Assembly (NCBI GenBank): GCA_016783865.1
Contig: JADHVS010000004.1
Location: 1-59,230, forward strand
Reading direction: 5' to 3'
DNA from: Bacteroidales bacterium
Lineage (GTDB): Bacteria > Bacteroidota > Bacteroidia > Bacteroidales > SM23-62
DNA length: 59,230 nt
Of this stretch, positions 33,657-41,795 are shown one piece after another. Below the pieces are notes generated by a model, which was not told the origin of the DNA, searched no databases, and worked only from the letters and a program-made list of their open reading frames with translations. The stretch's first letter is position 1; every line of letters starts with the position of its first letter. Both the position numbers and the translations under genes were made by a program.

Positions 33657-33709
33657 ACATATGCTTTTCCTGGGTATGATTTCAAATAATGAATTAAAAT
33701 CCAAATAAA

Positions 33710-34984
33710 ATGCGTTGCATATTCATTACAATATTCCTTCTTTTTCTGGGTTCAATTACATATGGCCAGCAAGAATCCGGAGAGATCAGCTTCGAACCGT
33801 TTATCTGGAAATCACAGCCACCGGCAGATTGTCCTTTTGAACTATCTAAAGATTTAACGGGCATTTCATTCACGGGAAGAAGCAGCAATTACCGGCTGGC
33901 AGACACGTGGTATTTTTCCTGGGCTTCAGACGACAAGTTATATTCCCCCTATACAGACGGATCTGCACCCCGGCCCGATGGTGGCCGCGATGAATCTATC
34001 TCGTGGGGAGAACCATTTACGACCGGTCAGGCGGTTGCCGAAGGAGATGACCCGGTAAACCTTAAGATTTACAGCCTGGGACTTACACATTCACCACCAG
34101 AACCATACGGTGGCAGATATCCGTGCGGATCACTGGTTTACAATGGGATATGGTATTACGGGACATATTGCCTGTCACCCTATGGATCCACCACCTTTGG
34201 GAAGGAAGTGTTTAACTGGCCCTGGCTGGCCCCCCTGGTAGGTTTCAGAATATCTGAGGATTTTGGTATAACCTGGACAGAATGTTCACATACACCTGAG
34301 AAACCCTTGTTTGGTGAAACCGGGATGTGGGGCCACCCGGTAAAGATCGGAGCACCCCATTTTGTAGATTTTGGAAAAAACATGGAGCATTCGCCGGATG
34401 GCTATGCATACCTTGTCGGCCATGGAGCCGAATATCCCGATGAAAAACCCAGGTTTGCCAACCTTTCCTGGATCAGCGGGGACCAGGTATACCTGATCCG
34501 CGTGAAGCCTGCAAAGGAAAACTTTAACGATCATTCTAAATATGAGTTTTTCGGACGTTATGATGAAAGAGACGATCCCATCTGGACAAATGATTTCGAC
34601 TCCATCAAACCTATGATCGACTGGAATAACAATTGTGGTTGTGTAACTATTACTTATAATGAGCCGCTGAAAAAATATATCATGTGTATAACTGATGGTT
34701 GGCCCACAGTAGAAAAAATGGACACATATATCCTGGAGTCGGATCAGGTAACCGGACCATGGAAACTGGTTACCTATATGAAAGATTTCGGTGAGCAGGG
34801 TTATTTTGTGAATTTCCCAACCAAATTTATCAGCAGTGATGGCAGAAAAGCATGGATATGCTATTCCGGCAACTTTGCCACTGACTGGCGGGATGTCAGG
34901 ATAGAAGAAAATCCTCCCGGCAGCCACTACGGACTGGTCCTCCAGGAAATTGAATTTCTGAGTAAAGAAATGACCAGGAAATAG
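33710..34984 (+). CDS. Secreted protein of unknown function, probable beta-propeller
   Basis: This 424-aa protein has a signal peptide ending near ITYGQ. The body contains recurring WYFSWASDDK, GIWYYGTYCL, GFRISEDFGITWTEC and KKYIMCITDGWP type blades, as in five-bladed propellers of the GH43/DUF4185 kind. The catalytic triad could not be assigned with confidence. It follows the DUF1961-type gene by 53 nt and may act with it on a sugar polymer. Confidence 0.55.
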   Translation: MRCIFITIFLLFLGSITYGQQESGEISFEPFIWKSQPPADCPFELSKDLTGISFTGRSSNYRLADTWYFSWASDDKLYSPYTDGSAPRPDGGRDESISWGEPFTTGQAVAEGDDPVNLKIYSLGLTHSPPEPYGGRYPCGSLVYNGIWYYGTYCLSPYGSTTFGKEVFNWPWLAPLVGFRISEDFGITWTECSHTPEKPLFGETGMWGHPVKIGAPHFVDFGKNMEHSPDGYAYLVGHGAEYPDEKPRFANLSWISGDQVYLIRVKPAKENFNDHSKYEFFGRYDERDDPIWTNDFDSIKPMIDWNNNCGCVTITYNEPLKKYIMCITDGWPTVEKMDTYILESDQVTGPWKLVTYMKDFGEQGYFVNFPTKFISSDGRKAWICYSGNFATDWRDVRIEENPPGSHYGLVLQEIEFLSKEMTRK

Positions 34985-35110
34985 GGTCCGGCATAGCTAA
35001 AAAAATGTAACTTATACTTTCGAAAAATATTTTTTCATTTCAGGATTGTTGCGTACCGGGCATGAATATCTCAGAACAATCAGAAGTTTTAATATCCAAA
35101 AAATCTAAAC

Positions 35111-36388
35111 ATGAAAAAATTTATGGTCCTTATCCTGGTTTTACTTGCTATGGCGTGTTCCTCAAAAATGGATCCGGAAAAACTGCTACTCAGAGTAATG
35201 GAAAAGGAATTTTCAGAAGGCTCATATACTGTCACAAGTAAAGATGGCAATATTTATTTTGATGATACTGAAGAAATGGCTGGTCATGGCGGATCATACA
35301 AGATGGTTAATGACTTTCTGATAATTACGATTATGTCAACAACCCCGGATATGTCAAACTCCTGGCAAACTGGTGTTTATAAATATATTAATGACGAATG
35401 GGTCTCATTACTAACCGAGGATCTGGTTTTTGGGGATTTTGTGGACATGGGAGTTCACACCCTCATCCAAGTCACTGAAACACTTTATTGGCCATCGAAG
35501 GATGATGGGGAATATAAATCAGAACAATTCATTAAAAAATATATCTGGGATCCGCCAACACTTTCAGAGTTTGAAGAGACCAGCGATTCATGGTCACTTG
35601 TGATTCACGGTAAGGACATATGGGTTCGCGACGAACCGGCTACTGGCGAGGTTGTCATGAAACTAAATGAGGGAGACCGGTGTGAGATAATATCTAGAGG
35701 CTACCAGGAGATCATTCGTGGTATGAATGATTATTGGTATGAAATAGAATTTAAGGGGAATACCGGATGGGTTTTTGGTGCGCAAACAAGCATCATTAGT
35801 GAAGAGGAACCATTGGAATTTGCAACATTAGAAGAGGTGAAAGAAAAATATGTATTTGACTCTGACGAGTTGCCTGAAGGCGAAGAATGGGAAGGAGACC
35901 GGGTTGTTGTTATGCATACCGGAACTCATCATGAAAATGAATTTGCCATCGTATCATTCGATGAGCCTGGCATGATGGGAGGATACAATTTTTCAGTAAT
36001 TTGTTTCAGGGAAGATGACCATTGGAAGGGTTATAAGTTTCCGGGTGCAGCCATAAAAATTATGCACAAAAATGATCAGATGGTTGCTCTTATGTTTGTA
36101 GAGACCACAGGTGGAGCCTTTACCATTGATAATGATTATCTTCTTTTTACCATTGACCCTGAGGGAAAAAGCTTCCGACACCACCAGTTCATTTTTGATT
36201 TTGCAAAGGATTTCGATGGCAGGGAAGTCTATGGGAGTGCAACTGTATCATTTCCCCAAGAAAATAACAACCTCATTGAAATTTCCGAAGAGATAGATCA
36301 TTATCACGATGAGGGGCGAAAAGGTACCTTTGTCACCACATACCGGTTCGATGATGAATCGATGACGTACAAGTTAATTGAAGAATAA
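35111..36388 (+). CDS. Lipoprotein with an SH3b domain, function unknown
   Basis: This is a 425-aa lipoprotein (AMACSS, Cys16). Residues about 155-220 look like a bacterial SH3 domain (WVRDEPATGEVVMKLNEGD, then WYEIEFKGNTGWVFG), often a peptidoglycan- or ligand-binding module. The rest is acidic beta-rich sequence that I do not recognise. It stands alone with 126 nt upstream and 97 nt downstream. Confidence 0.6.
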   Translation: MKKFMVLILVLLAMACSSKMDPEKLLLRVMEKEFSEGSYTVTSKDGNIYFDDTEEMAGHGGSYKMVNDFLIITIMSTTPDMSNSWQTGVYKYINDEWVSLLTEDLVFGDFVDMGVHTLIQVTETLYWPSKDDGEYKSEQFIKKYIWDPPTLSEFEETSDSWSLVIHGKDIWVRDEPATGEVVMKLNEGDRCEIISRGYQEIIRGMNDYWYEIEFKGNTGWVFGAQTSIISEEEPLEFATLEEVKEKYVFDSDELPEGEEWEGDRVVVMHTGTHHENEFAIVSFDEPGMMGGYNFSVICFREDDHWKGYKFPGAAIKIMHKNDQMVALMFVETTGGAFTIDNDYLLFTIDPEGKSFRHHQFIFDFAKDFDGREVYGSATVSFPQENNNLIEISEEIDHYHDEGRKGTFVTTYRFDDESMTYKLIEE

Positions 36389-36485
36389 GGGAAGTATTCA
36401 GGAATACCACTTATCAACACCAATGTTATTTATTTACAGACTTTCAAGGAAAATGAGTAATAAAAGGAACTAACCAGGCAATATT

Positions 36486-37778
36486 ATGAACCGGATAATG
36501 AAGAGTGTGAAAATATTAGTGCTTGTTTCAGCTGGCTTAATCTATGGTTTTTCGTTATTCGGTCAGTCAAATTATGAACTGCTTTTCCTGAAGGGTGAAT
36601 TTGAGCAGATCTTAACAGACAGCAGGGAATTCAAAACTCCTGAAGATCATTACTGGCATGCTGCTGTTTTAAGCCGGCAGGGGAAAGCCATCGAGGCAAT
36701 CCGGATTCTTGAAAACGGTATCGGCAGCTATATAGAGAATAAGCAGATCGAAATCCTCCTTTCAGAACTCTATTTCAACAATGGCCAGTACCCAAAAGCA
36801 AAAGCACTACTGGTCAAACACATCGATTACCCTGGAAATTTCATGCGGTTTATTGAACTGCTTGAGTTCGAAAGAGACTATAATGAAGTCATCGCCCGGA
36901 TTAATGAACGGATAAATGACGATCCGGATAATATTCAATACCTTGTTCACCTTGGCGGGAACTATTACCAGATTGACAGTACCGCAACAGCCATCGGGTA
37001 CTATGAGAAAGCTTTCACACTTAATCCCCATGACCAGGTCACAGCACAAAAACTGGCTAATATTTACCTGAAAATCAAGGAGTATGACAGGATCTTAGAG
37101 ATATGTGAATTCATCCTGTTAAACGATTCGTTAAATAAGTCATTTATCAGGCTTAAAGGAATGGCCAGCTTCAACAGGGATGATTTTGAAACTTCCATTG
37201 AATGCTTTAATTACCTGATGCTGGAAGGAGATTCTTCTGAATTCATCTTAAAACACCTGGGAATCAGTGAATTGAATAACAGACAATGGCATATTGCCAG
37301 GGAGCATCTGCTTATAGCCTTCCGGCTTGACTCAACCGATTTTGAAACCTGCTTCTTTCTGGGAAAGTCATTCTTAAATTCCCCTAAACAATTGGCTGGA
37401 TTGTATTATCTTGAAAGGGCCGATTCACTTCTACAGCCTGATCCGAAGGTTTTGTCAGTGATATGGGTTGAAAAACAATCCATTTATGCTGCCCTTCACC
37501 AATATAGCGAAGCACTTGAATGTTATGAAAAAGCGTTCAATCTTAATCCCAAACCTGAATACCTGTATTATATGGCTTCCCTGTACGAGTATGGCCTGAA
37601 GGAAAAAAAGAAGGCATTGGAACAATATGAGTTGTTTCTCTCAAAACTCCCACCAAAACCAGATTCTGATCATGAATTTGAAGAAAGCCAGGTCACTTTA
37701 TCATTGAGAAAAGTGGCTGAAGAAAAAATTTCCAGTTTAAGGGAGGAGTTGTTTTTTAACGGGGAGCTGGAGGAGTGA
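36486..37778 (+). CDS. Secreted tetratricopeptide-repeat protein
   Basis: This 430-aa protein has a signal peptide (VLVSAGLIYGFSLFGQ) and about nine TPR-like helix pairs, for example YLVHLGGNYYQIDSTATAIGY and YSEALECYEKAFNLNPKPEY. TPR arrays serve as protein-binding scaffolds, and in Bacteroidota many are periplasmic. A second ATG at 36498 is a possible start. No partner is evident. Confidence 0.72.
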   Translation: MNRIMKSVKILVLVSAGLIYGFSLFGQSNYELLFLKGEFEQILTDSREFKTPEDHYWHAAVLSRQGKAIEAIRILENGIGSYIENKQIEILLSELYFNNGQYPKAKALLVKHIDYPGNFMRFIELLEFERDYNEVIARINERINDDPDNIQYLVHLGGNYYQIDSTATAIGYYEKAFTLNPHDQVTAQKLANIYLKIKEYDRILEICEFILLNDSLNKSFIRLKGMASFNRDDFETSIECFNYLMLEGDSSEFILKHLGISELNNRQWHIAREHLLIAFRLDSTDFETCFFLGKSFLNSPKQLAGLYYLERADSLLQPDPKVLSVIWVEKQSIYAALHQYSEALECYEKAFNLNPKPEYLYYMASLYEYGLKEKKKALEQYELFLSKLPPKPDSDHEFEESQVTLSLRKVAEEKISSLREELFFNGELEE

Positions 37779-37834
37779 AACCAGGGAATTAATGGCAAAA
37801 TAAATATGAAGATAACAGTCAGCATAAAAAAATA

Positions 37835-37852
37835 GTTGGCAACAAGGCGTAA
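37835..37852 (+). repeat. Left arm of an 18-bp inverted repeat around the Fic gene
   Basis: GTTGGCAACAAGGCGTAA is repeated in inverted form at 39088-39105 with two mismatches. It lies 57 nt after the TPR gene and upstream of the Fic operator. The outer/inner arrangement (GTTGGC...GGCGTAA) resembles one half of an integron attC site or a terminal inverted repeat of a small mobile cassette. Confidence 0.7.
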
Positions 37853-37885
37853 CTCTCCCTAAAAATAAAACTACCATCTTGAGAA

Positions 37886-37947
37886 CTTAAATAAAGAAAG
37901 TCATTATTTAAGAAAATTGGCAAAATCTTAAATAAGGAGTATCTTTG
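37886..37947 (+). promoter_or_regulatory. Three-half-site operator and promoter of the Fic gene
   Basis: CTTAAATAA occurs at 37886-37894, in inverted form at 37904-37912, and again directly at 37927-37935. The third copy lies between a -33 TTGG (37917-37920) and a perfect -7 element TATCTTTG (37940-37947) separated by 19 nt. Transcription would begin about 37953, roughly ten nt before the ATG. A repressor bound at the third site would block the promoter. The Fic protein's own C-terminal winged helix is a natural candidate for autoregulation. Confidence 0.65.
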
Positions 37948-37962
37948 TTTAAAACTTATACT

Positions 37963-39087
37963 ATGAAGAATTTCAAATCTGGACAATATATTAGTCAAGG
38001 ATACTATAAAAGTTTTCAACCTGAATTTATCAATAGGCAATGGTATATTGAAAGTATGGAGATTATACAGTTGTTGAGTCAAGCAGATAGAGAATTAGGC
38101 AGATTGGATATGTACTCAAAATACATACCAAACATAGACCTGTTTATAAGCATGCATGTTATAAAAGAGGCTACTCAAAGCAGTAAAATAGAGGGTACTC
38201 AAACAAATATGGATGAAGCCCTGTTAGATAAAGAAGATATACCTGTAAATAGAAGAGACGACTGGGAAGAGGTTCAAAATTACATTAAAGCAATGGAGTG
38301 GGCAATCCGTGAATTGGATAAGCTACCTATTTCGTCAAGATTAATCCGGGGGACCCATAAAATACTTTTGCAAGGTGTTAGAGGAGAGAAAAAGCTCCCA
38401 GGAGAGTTTCGAAATAGTCAAAATTGGATTGGTGGTGCGACAATTAAAGATGCTATTTTTATTCCTCCAGTACATACCTCCGTTCCTAAATTAATGAGCG
38501 ACATTGAAAAGTTTTTACATAATGAAGAGATATTCCTGCCAGAATTATTAAAAATTGGATTGGTTCATTATCAATTTGAAACCATCCATCCTTTCCTTGA
38601 TGGGAATGGCAGGGTTGGCAGATTATTAATACCATTATACCTGGTAAGCAAAAAAATATTACAAAAGCCGATTTTATACTTGTCAGATTTCTTTGAAAAA
38701 AACAGAAAACTTTACTATGATAATTTATCAATGGTCAGAGAAATGAACGATTTAAATCAATGGTTTAAGTTTTTTCTGGTTGGAATTATTGAAATTGCAA
38801 AAAGTGGGATAACTACCTTTGATAATATCATGCAATTACAAAAAATGGTTGAAAATACTTTACAAAAATTAGGTAGTAGAGTTGTAAATGCTAAAAAGAT
38901 CGTTGATTATTTGTATAGACGACCAATTATTAATGCTGAGAGAGTAAGTGAAATTGCTGAAATATCAATGCCTTCATCCTATAAATTAATTTCAGATTTA
39001 GAGAACATGAATATCTTAAAAGAAATAACAGGTGGTCAACGCAGTCGATTGTATGTTTTTGAAAAGTATCTGGAACTCTTTAGATAA
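37963..39087 (+). CDS. Fic-family protein (AMP-transferase type) with C-terminal winged helix
   Basis: This 374-aa Fic protein typically transfers AMP to target proteins. The core motif is intact: HPFLDGNGRVGR at 209-220 with catalytic His209. An N-terminal inhibitory-helix motif of the (S/T)xxxE(G/N) type is present (SSKIEG, 73-78), so activity is probably autoinhibited. Residues about 305-374 form a winged helix-turn-helix (KKIVDYLYRRPIINAERVSE, then RSRLYVFEKY). I chose the ATG at 37963 because the TTG at 37945 lies inside the -7 promoter element. The gene is visibly more AT-rich than its neighbours and sits within an inverted repeat, suggesting recent acquisition. Confidence 0.93.
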   Translation: MKNFKSGQYISQGYYKSFQPEFINRQWYIESMEIIQLLSQADRELGRLDMYSKYIPNIDLFISMHVIKEATQSSKIEGTQTNMDEALLDKEDIPVNRRDDWEEVQNYIKAMEWAIRELDKLPISSRLIRGTHKILLQGVRGEKKLPGEFRNSQNWIGGATIKDAIFIPPVHTSVPKLMSDIEKFLHNEEIFLPELLKIGLVHYQFETIHPFLDGNGRVGRLLIPLYLVSKKILQKPILYLSDFFEKNRKLYYDNLSMVREMNDLNQWFKFFLVGIIEIAKSGITTFDNIMQLQKMVENTLQKLGSRVVNAKKIVDYLYRRPIINAERVSEIAEISMPSSYKLISDLENMNILKEITGGQRSRLYVFEKYLELFR

Positions 39088-39105
39088 TAACGCCCTGTTG
39101 CCAAC
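39088..39105 (-). repeat. Right arm of the inverted repeat around the Fic gene
   Basis: TAACGCCCTGTTGCCAAC begins directly after the Fic stop codon and is the inverted copy of 37835-37852 (16 of 18 positions). A gene ending exactly at such a site is the arrangement of integron cassettes, but the second half of an attC site was not found downstream. Confidence 0.7.
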
Positions 39106-39408
39106 ATGCTTCTACGTCATGAGGGGTAAAATGAAAAACAGAATAAATAAATTCTCCTAAAAATCTCGTAACTTGAATGATCATCACAGCTAAATCCACA
39201 CATCCTATTTAGCTGCCCGTTATACTAACAAATGTGAATTAGAGAAAGGCATACCGCTTTTACCCAATATCCTGAAAAAAGCAAGCTAATGCCCGGATTG
39301 ATTAAAATACCTCGAGTTCGTTTCATATTATATAAATTAATAATATCTTCATCGACTGAAATTGTATCTACTATTGACTTTTTTTAATTATTCAAAATCC
39401 CTCCTTCG
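39106..39408. other. Intergenic region before the GH9-GH5 gene, no gene seen
   Basis: About 300 nt of AT-rich sequence contains no convincing open frame on either strand. It should contain the promoter for the GH9-GH5/GH31 operon. A weak candidate is ATTG near 39360 with TAATTATT about 20 nt later, matching the -7 consensus poorly. Confidence 0.5.
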
Positions 39409-41778
39409 ATGATAAAAAAATGGTTATTTACGATTGTTGGATTGTTTTTTATCTCGCCGATATTTTCACAACAACTATCCAAATCCATTATCATCGACCA
39501 GTTTGGATATCTGCCGGATGCAAAAAAAGTAGCTGTAATTAAGTCTCCGCAGGTGGGATTCGATGCCGCTGGATCATTTGCACCAGGCAGCTATTATTCA
39601 GTGGTTAACGCCACCACCGGTGAAAAGGTCTACCGGGCGGGTATAACCAAATGGAACAATGGACTGACGGACGTCTCTTCAGGCGATAAGGCCTGGCACT
39701 TTGACTTCACTGAATTCAGTAAAACCGGGACCTACTATATTCTTGACGAGACCAACCATCTTAAATCCTATGATTTTGAGATTTCGCACAATGTATATAA
39801 TGAGGTATTGAAACGTGCTATGCGTACTTTCTATTATCAGCGGGTTGGTTTTAAAAAAGAAGCTCAATATGCCGGGGAAGCCTGGGCAGACGATGCCAGT
39901 CACATTGGCAATTTACAGGATAAGAATTGCAGGTCGTTTTTCGATAAATCCAATCCTGCTACCGAAAAGGATGTAAGCGGCGGGTGGTATGATGCAGGCG
40001 ATTACAATAAATACACCAACTGGACGGCCAACTTTATTGTTGAATTATTGAAAGCCTATATTGAGAAACCGGATGCCTGGGGGGATGATTACAATATCCC
40101 TGAGTCTGGTAATGATGTTCCGGATATACTGGATGAGGCACAATGGGGGATTGACCATCTTATGCGCCTGCAACAGGATGATGGAAGCGTTTTATCTATT
40201 GTCGGAGAATCACATGCAAGTCCACCATCCTCCGCAGCAGGTCCCAGCTATTACGGACCAGTAAATACATCTGCCACATTAAATACTGCAGCTGCTATGG
40301 CTATCAGTTCAAAGGTGTACCGTTCAATCGGCCAGGCGGATTATGCAGACACACTTTTAGCCAGGGCCTTAAAAGCCTGGGATTGGGCAGTAGCAAATCC
40401 GGCAGTTCTTTTTGACAATAATGATGCAGCCTATAATTCTTCAGGTCTCGGAGCAGGCAGGCAGGAAGTGGACGACTATGGCAGAATGATGATCAAACTG
40501 GAAGCTGCCTGTTACCTTTTTGAAGTAACCGGGGATATAGTATACCGGGATTATTTTGATGCGCATTATGATGATGCCAATATGTTTGCCTGGAACTGGG
40601 CTTTCCCATTTCAGGCATTAAACCAGGAAGTACTGCTTTATTATACAACGCTTGAAAACGGGACACCATCTGTACAGGATCATATAAAAAATGTATATAG
40701 TAATTCGGTTATAAATGCTACCGATAACATGGCAGCCTACGCCACTTTGAAGGATCCTTATCTGGCGCATATCAAGGATTATACCTGGGGAAGCAACAGC
40801 ATTAAATCATTGCAGGGAAGCATGAACTATAACCTGATCACATATGACATGGCTGAAGGTGTGGAGGAAACAGCCGTAGAGGCATCGGAAGCATTTATCC
40901 ATTATATACACGGGGTGAATCCATTGAATTTTGTCTACCTGTCGAACATGTATGATTATGGTGCCGAAAACGGTGTAAATGAATTTTACCATTCATGGTT
41001 TACAAATAACAGCCCGAAATGGGACAGGGTGGGTAAATCCACCTATGGACCGGCACCGGGATTTTTAACCGGTGGTCCTAATCCATCATATAACTGGGAT
41101 GGCTGCTGTCCCTCCGGATGCGGTTCAAGCAGCAACAATGCTATTTGCAACTCAGAATCCTTAAGTCCCCCAAAAAACCAGCCAAATCAGAAATCATACA
41201 AGGATTTCAATACCAGCTGGCCCCTGAACTCATGGTCAGTGACCGAAAACAGTTGCGGGTACCAGGTAAATTACATCCGGTTGTTATCGAAATTTGTGAC
41301 TGCTCACGTCGATTGTAACGGAGATGACAGCGGCTCTGCTTTCATTGATTCCTGTGGTGCCTGCGCCGGGGGGAATACTGGAATTATCCCGAATAATTGT
41401 AATGATCCTGTGGAAAACCCGGTTGGGGATACCATGTATATATCAGGAAGGCACCTCTATACTGCATCTGGCGAAAGAGTTGTCCTGCGCGGCGTGAATG
41501 AAATGTTTGTGTGGTCGGATGATATTACAGGCAGAACTATCCTTCCTGAGATTGCAAAAACCGGGGCTAATTGCGTACGCATGGTTTGGACGGAAGAATA
41601 CGGAAAAAAAGACTCCCTGGTACAATTGATTGACAATTGTGTTGCCCGGCATATGATTGCTATGCCCGAATGTCATTCAGCCACAGGAGACTGGGAAAAC
41701 CTGGATGTCTGTATTAATTTCTGGAAGGATCCTGTGCTGATCGAAGGGATCCAAAAAAAAAAAAGGAATGGGTCCTGA
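39409..41778 (+). CDS. GH9 cellulase-type domain plus N-terminal half of a GH5 domain (upstream part of a frameshifted fusion)
   Basis: A signal peptide (FFISPIFSQ) is followed by an Ig-like cellulase N-terminal domain (about 25-120) and a GH9 (alpha/alpha)6 barrel (about 125-630) with the catalytic Asp pair in GGWYDAGDYNKY and the acid Glu in WSVTENSCGYQVNY. A short Cys/Asp linker follows (DCNGDDSGSAFIDSCGACAG). Residues about 675-789 start a GH5 domain resembling GH5_8 mannanases (LRGVNEMFVW, IAKTGANCVRMVW, ECHSATGDW), which breaks off at an A12 run with stop at 41776-41778. The rest continues in another frame from 41763. Together they would form one roughly 1235-aa bifunctional glucanase/mannanase. 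Confidence 0.88.
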   Translation: MIKKWLFTIVGLFFISPIFSQQLSKSIIIDQFGYLPDAKKVAVIKSPQVGFDAAGSFAPGSYYSVVNATTGEKVYRAGITKWNNGLTDVSSGDKAWHFDFTEFSKTGTYYILDETNHLKSYDFEISHNVYNEVLKRAMRTFYYQRVGFKKEAQYAGEAWADDASHIGNLQDKNCRSFFDKSNPATEKDVSGGWYDAGDYNKYTNWTANFIVELLKAYIEKPDAWGDDYNIPESGNDVPDILDEAQWGIDHLMRLQQDDGSVLSIVGESHASPPSSAAGPSYYGPVNTSATLNTAAAMAISSKVYRSIGQADYADTLLARALKAWDWAVANPAVLFDNNDAAYNSSGLGAGRQEVDDYGRMMIKLEAACYLFEVTGDIVYRDYFDAHYDDANMFAWNWAFPFQALNQEVLLYYTTLENGTPSVQDHIKNVYSNSVINATDNMAAYATLKDPYLAHIKDYTWGSNSIKSLQGSMNYNLITYDMAEGVEETAVEASEAFIHYIHGVNPLNFVYLSNMYDYGAENGVNEFYHSWFTNNSPKWDRVGKSTYGPAPGFLTGGPNPSYNWDGCCPSGCGSSSNNAICNSESLSPPKNQPNQKSYKDFNTSWPLNSWSVTENSCGYQVNYIRLLSKFVTAHVDCNGDDSGSAFIDSCGACAGGNTGIIPNNCNDPVENPVGDTMYISGRHLYTASGERVVLRGVNEMFVWSDDITGRTILPEIAKTGANCVRMVWTEEYGKKDSLVQLIDNCVARHMIAMPECHSATGDWENLDVCINFWKDPVLIEGIQKKKRNGS
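41753..41764 (+). other. A12 homopolymer at the frameshift of the GH9-GH5 gene
   Basis: Twelve consecutive A residues separate the two frames. One extra A (or two fewer) joins LIEGIQKKK to KEWVLINIGNEVGD, giving an uninterrupted GH5 domain. The site could be a sequencing undercount, a real mutation, or a transcriptional-slippage site. Confidence 0.85.
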
Positions 41779-41795
41779 TCAATATTGGCAATGAG

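Noticed and set aside
34286..34927. 213-codon open frame on the minus strand
   Set aside because: Antisense shadow of the secreted propeller-like protein at 33710-34984; no signal or recognisable motif.
37945..37962. TTG start with AAGGAG upstream for the Fic gene
   Set aside because: The apparent SD and TTG fall inside the spacer and -7 element of a good Bacteroidota promoter, so they would not be transcribed; the ATG at 37963 fits better.
37835..39105. Complete integron cassette around the Fic gene
   Set aside because: Only one half of an attC-like site is visible at each end and no integrase is present, so I report an inverted repeat and not an integron.
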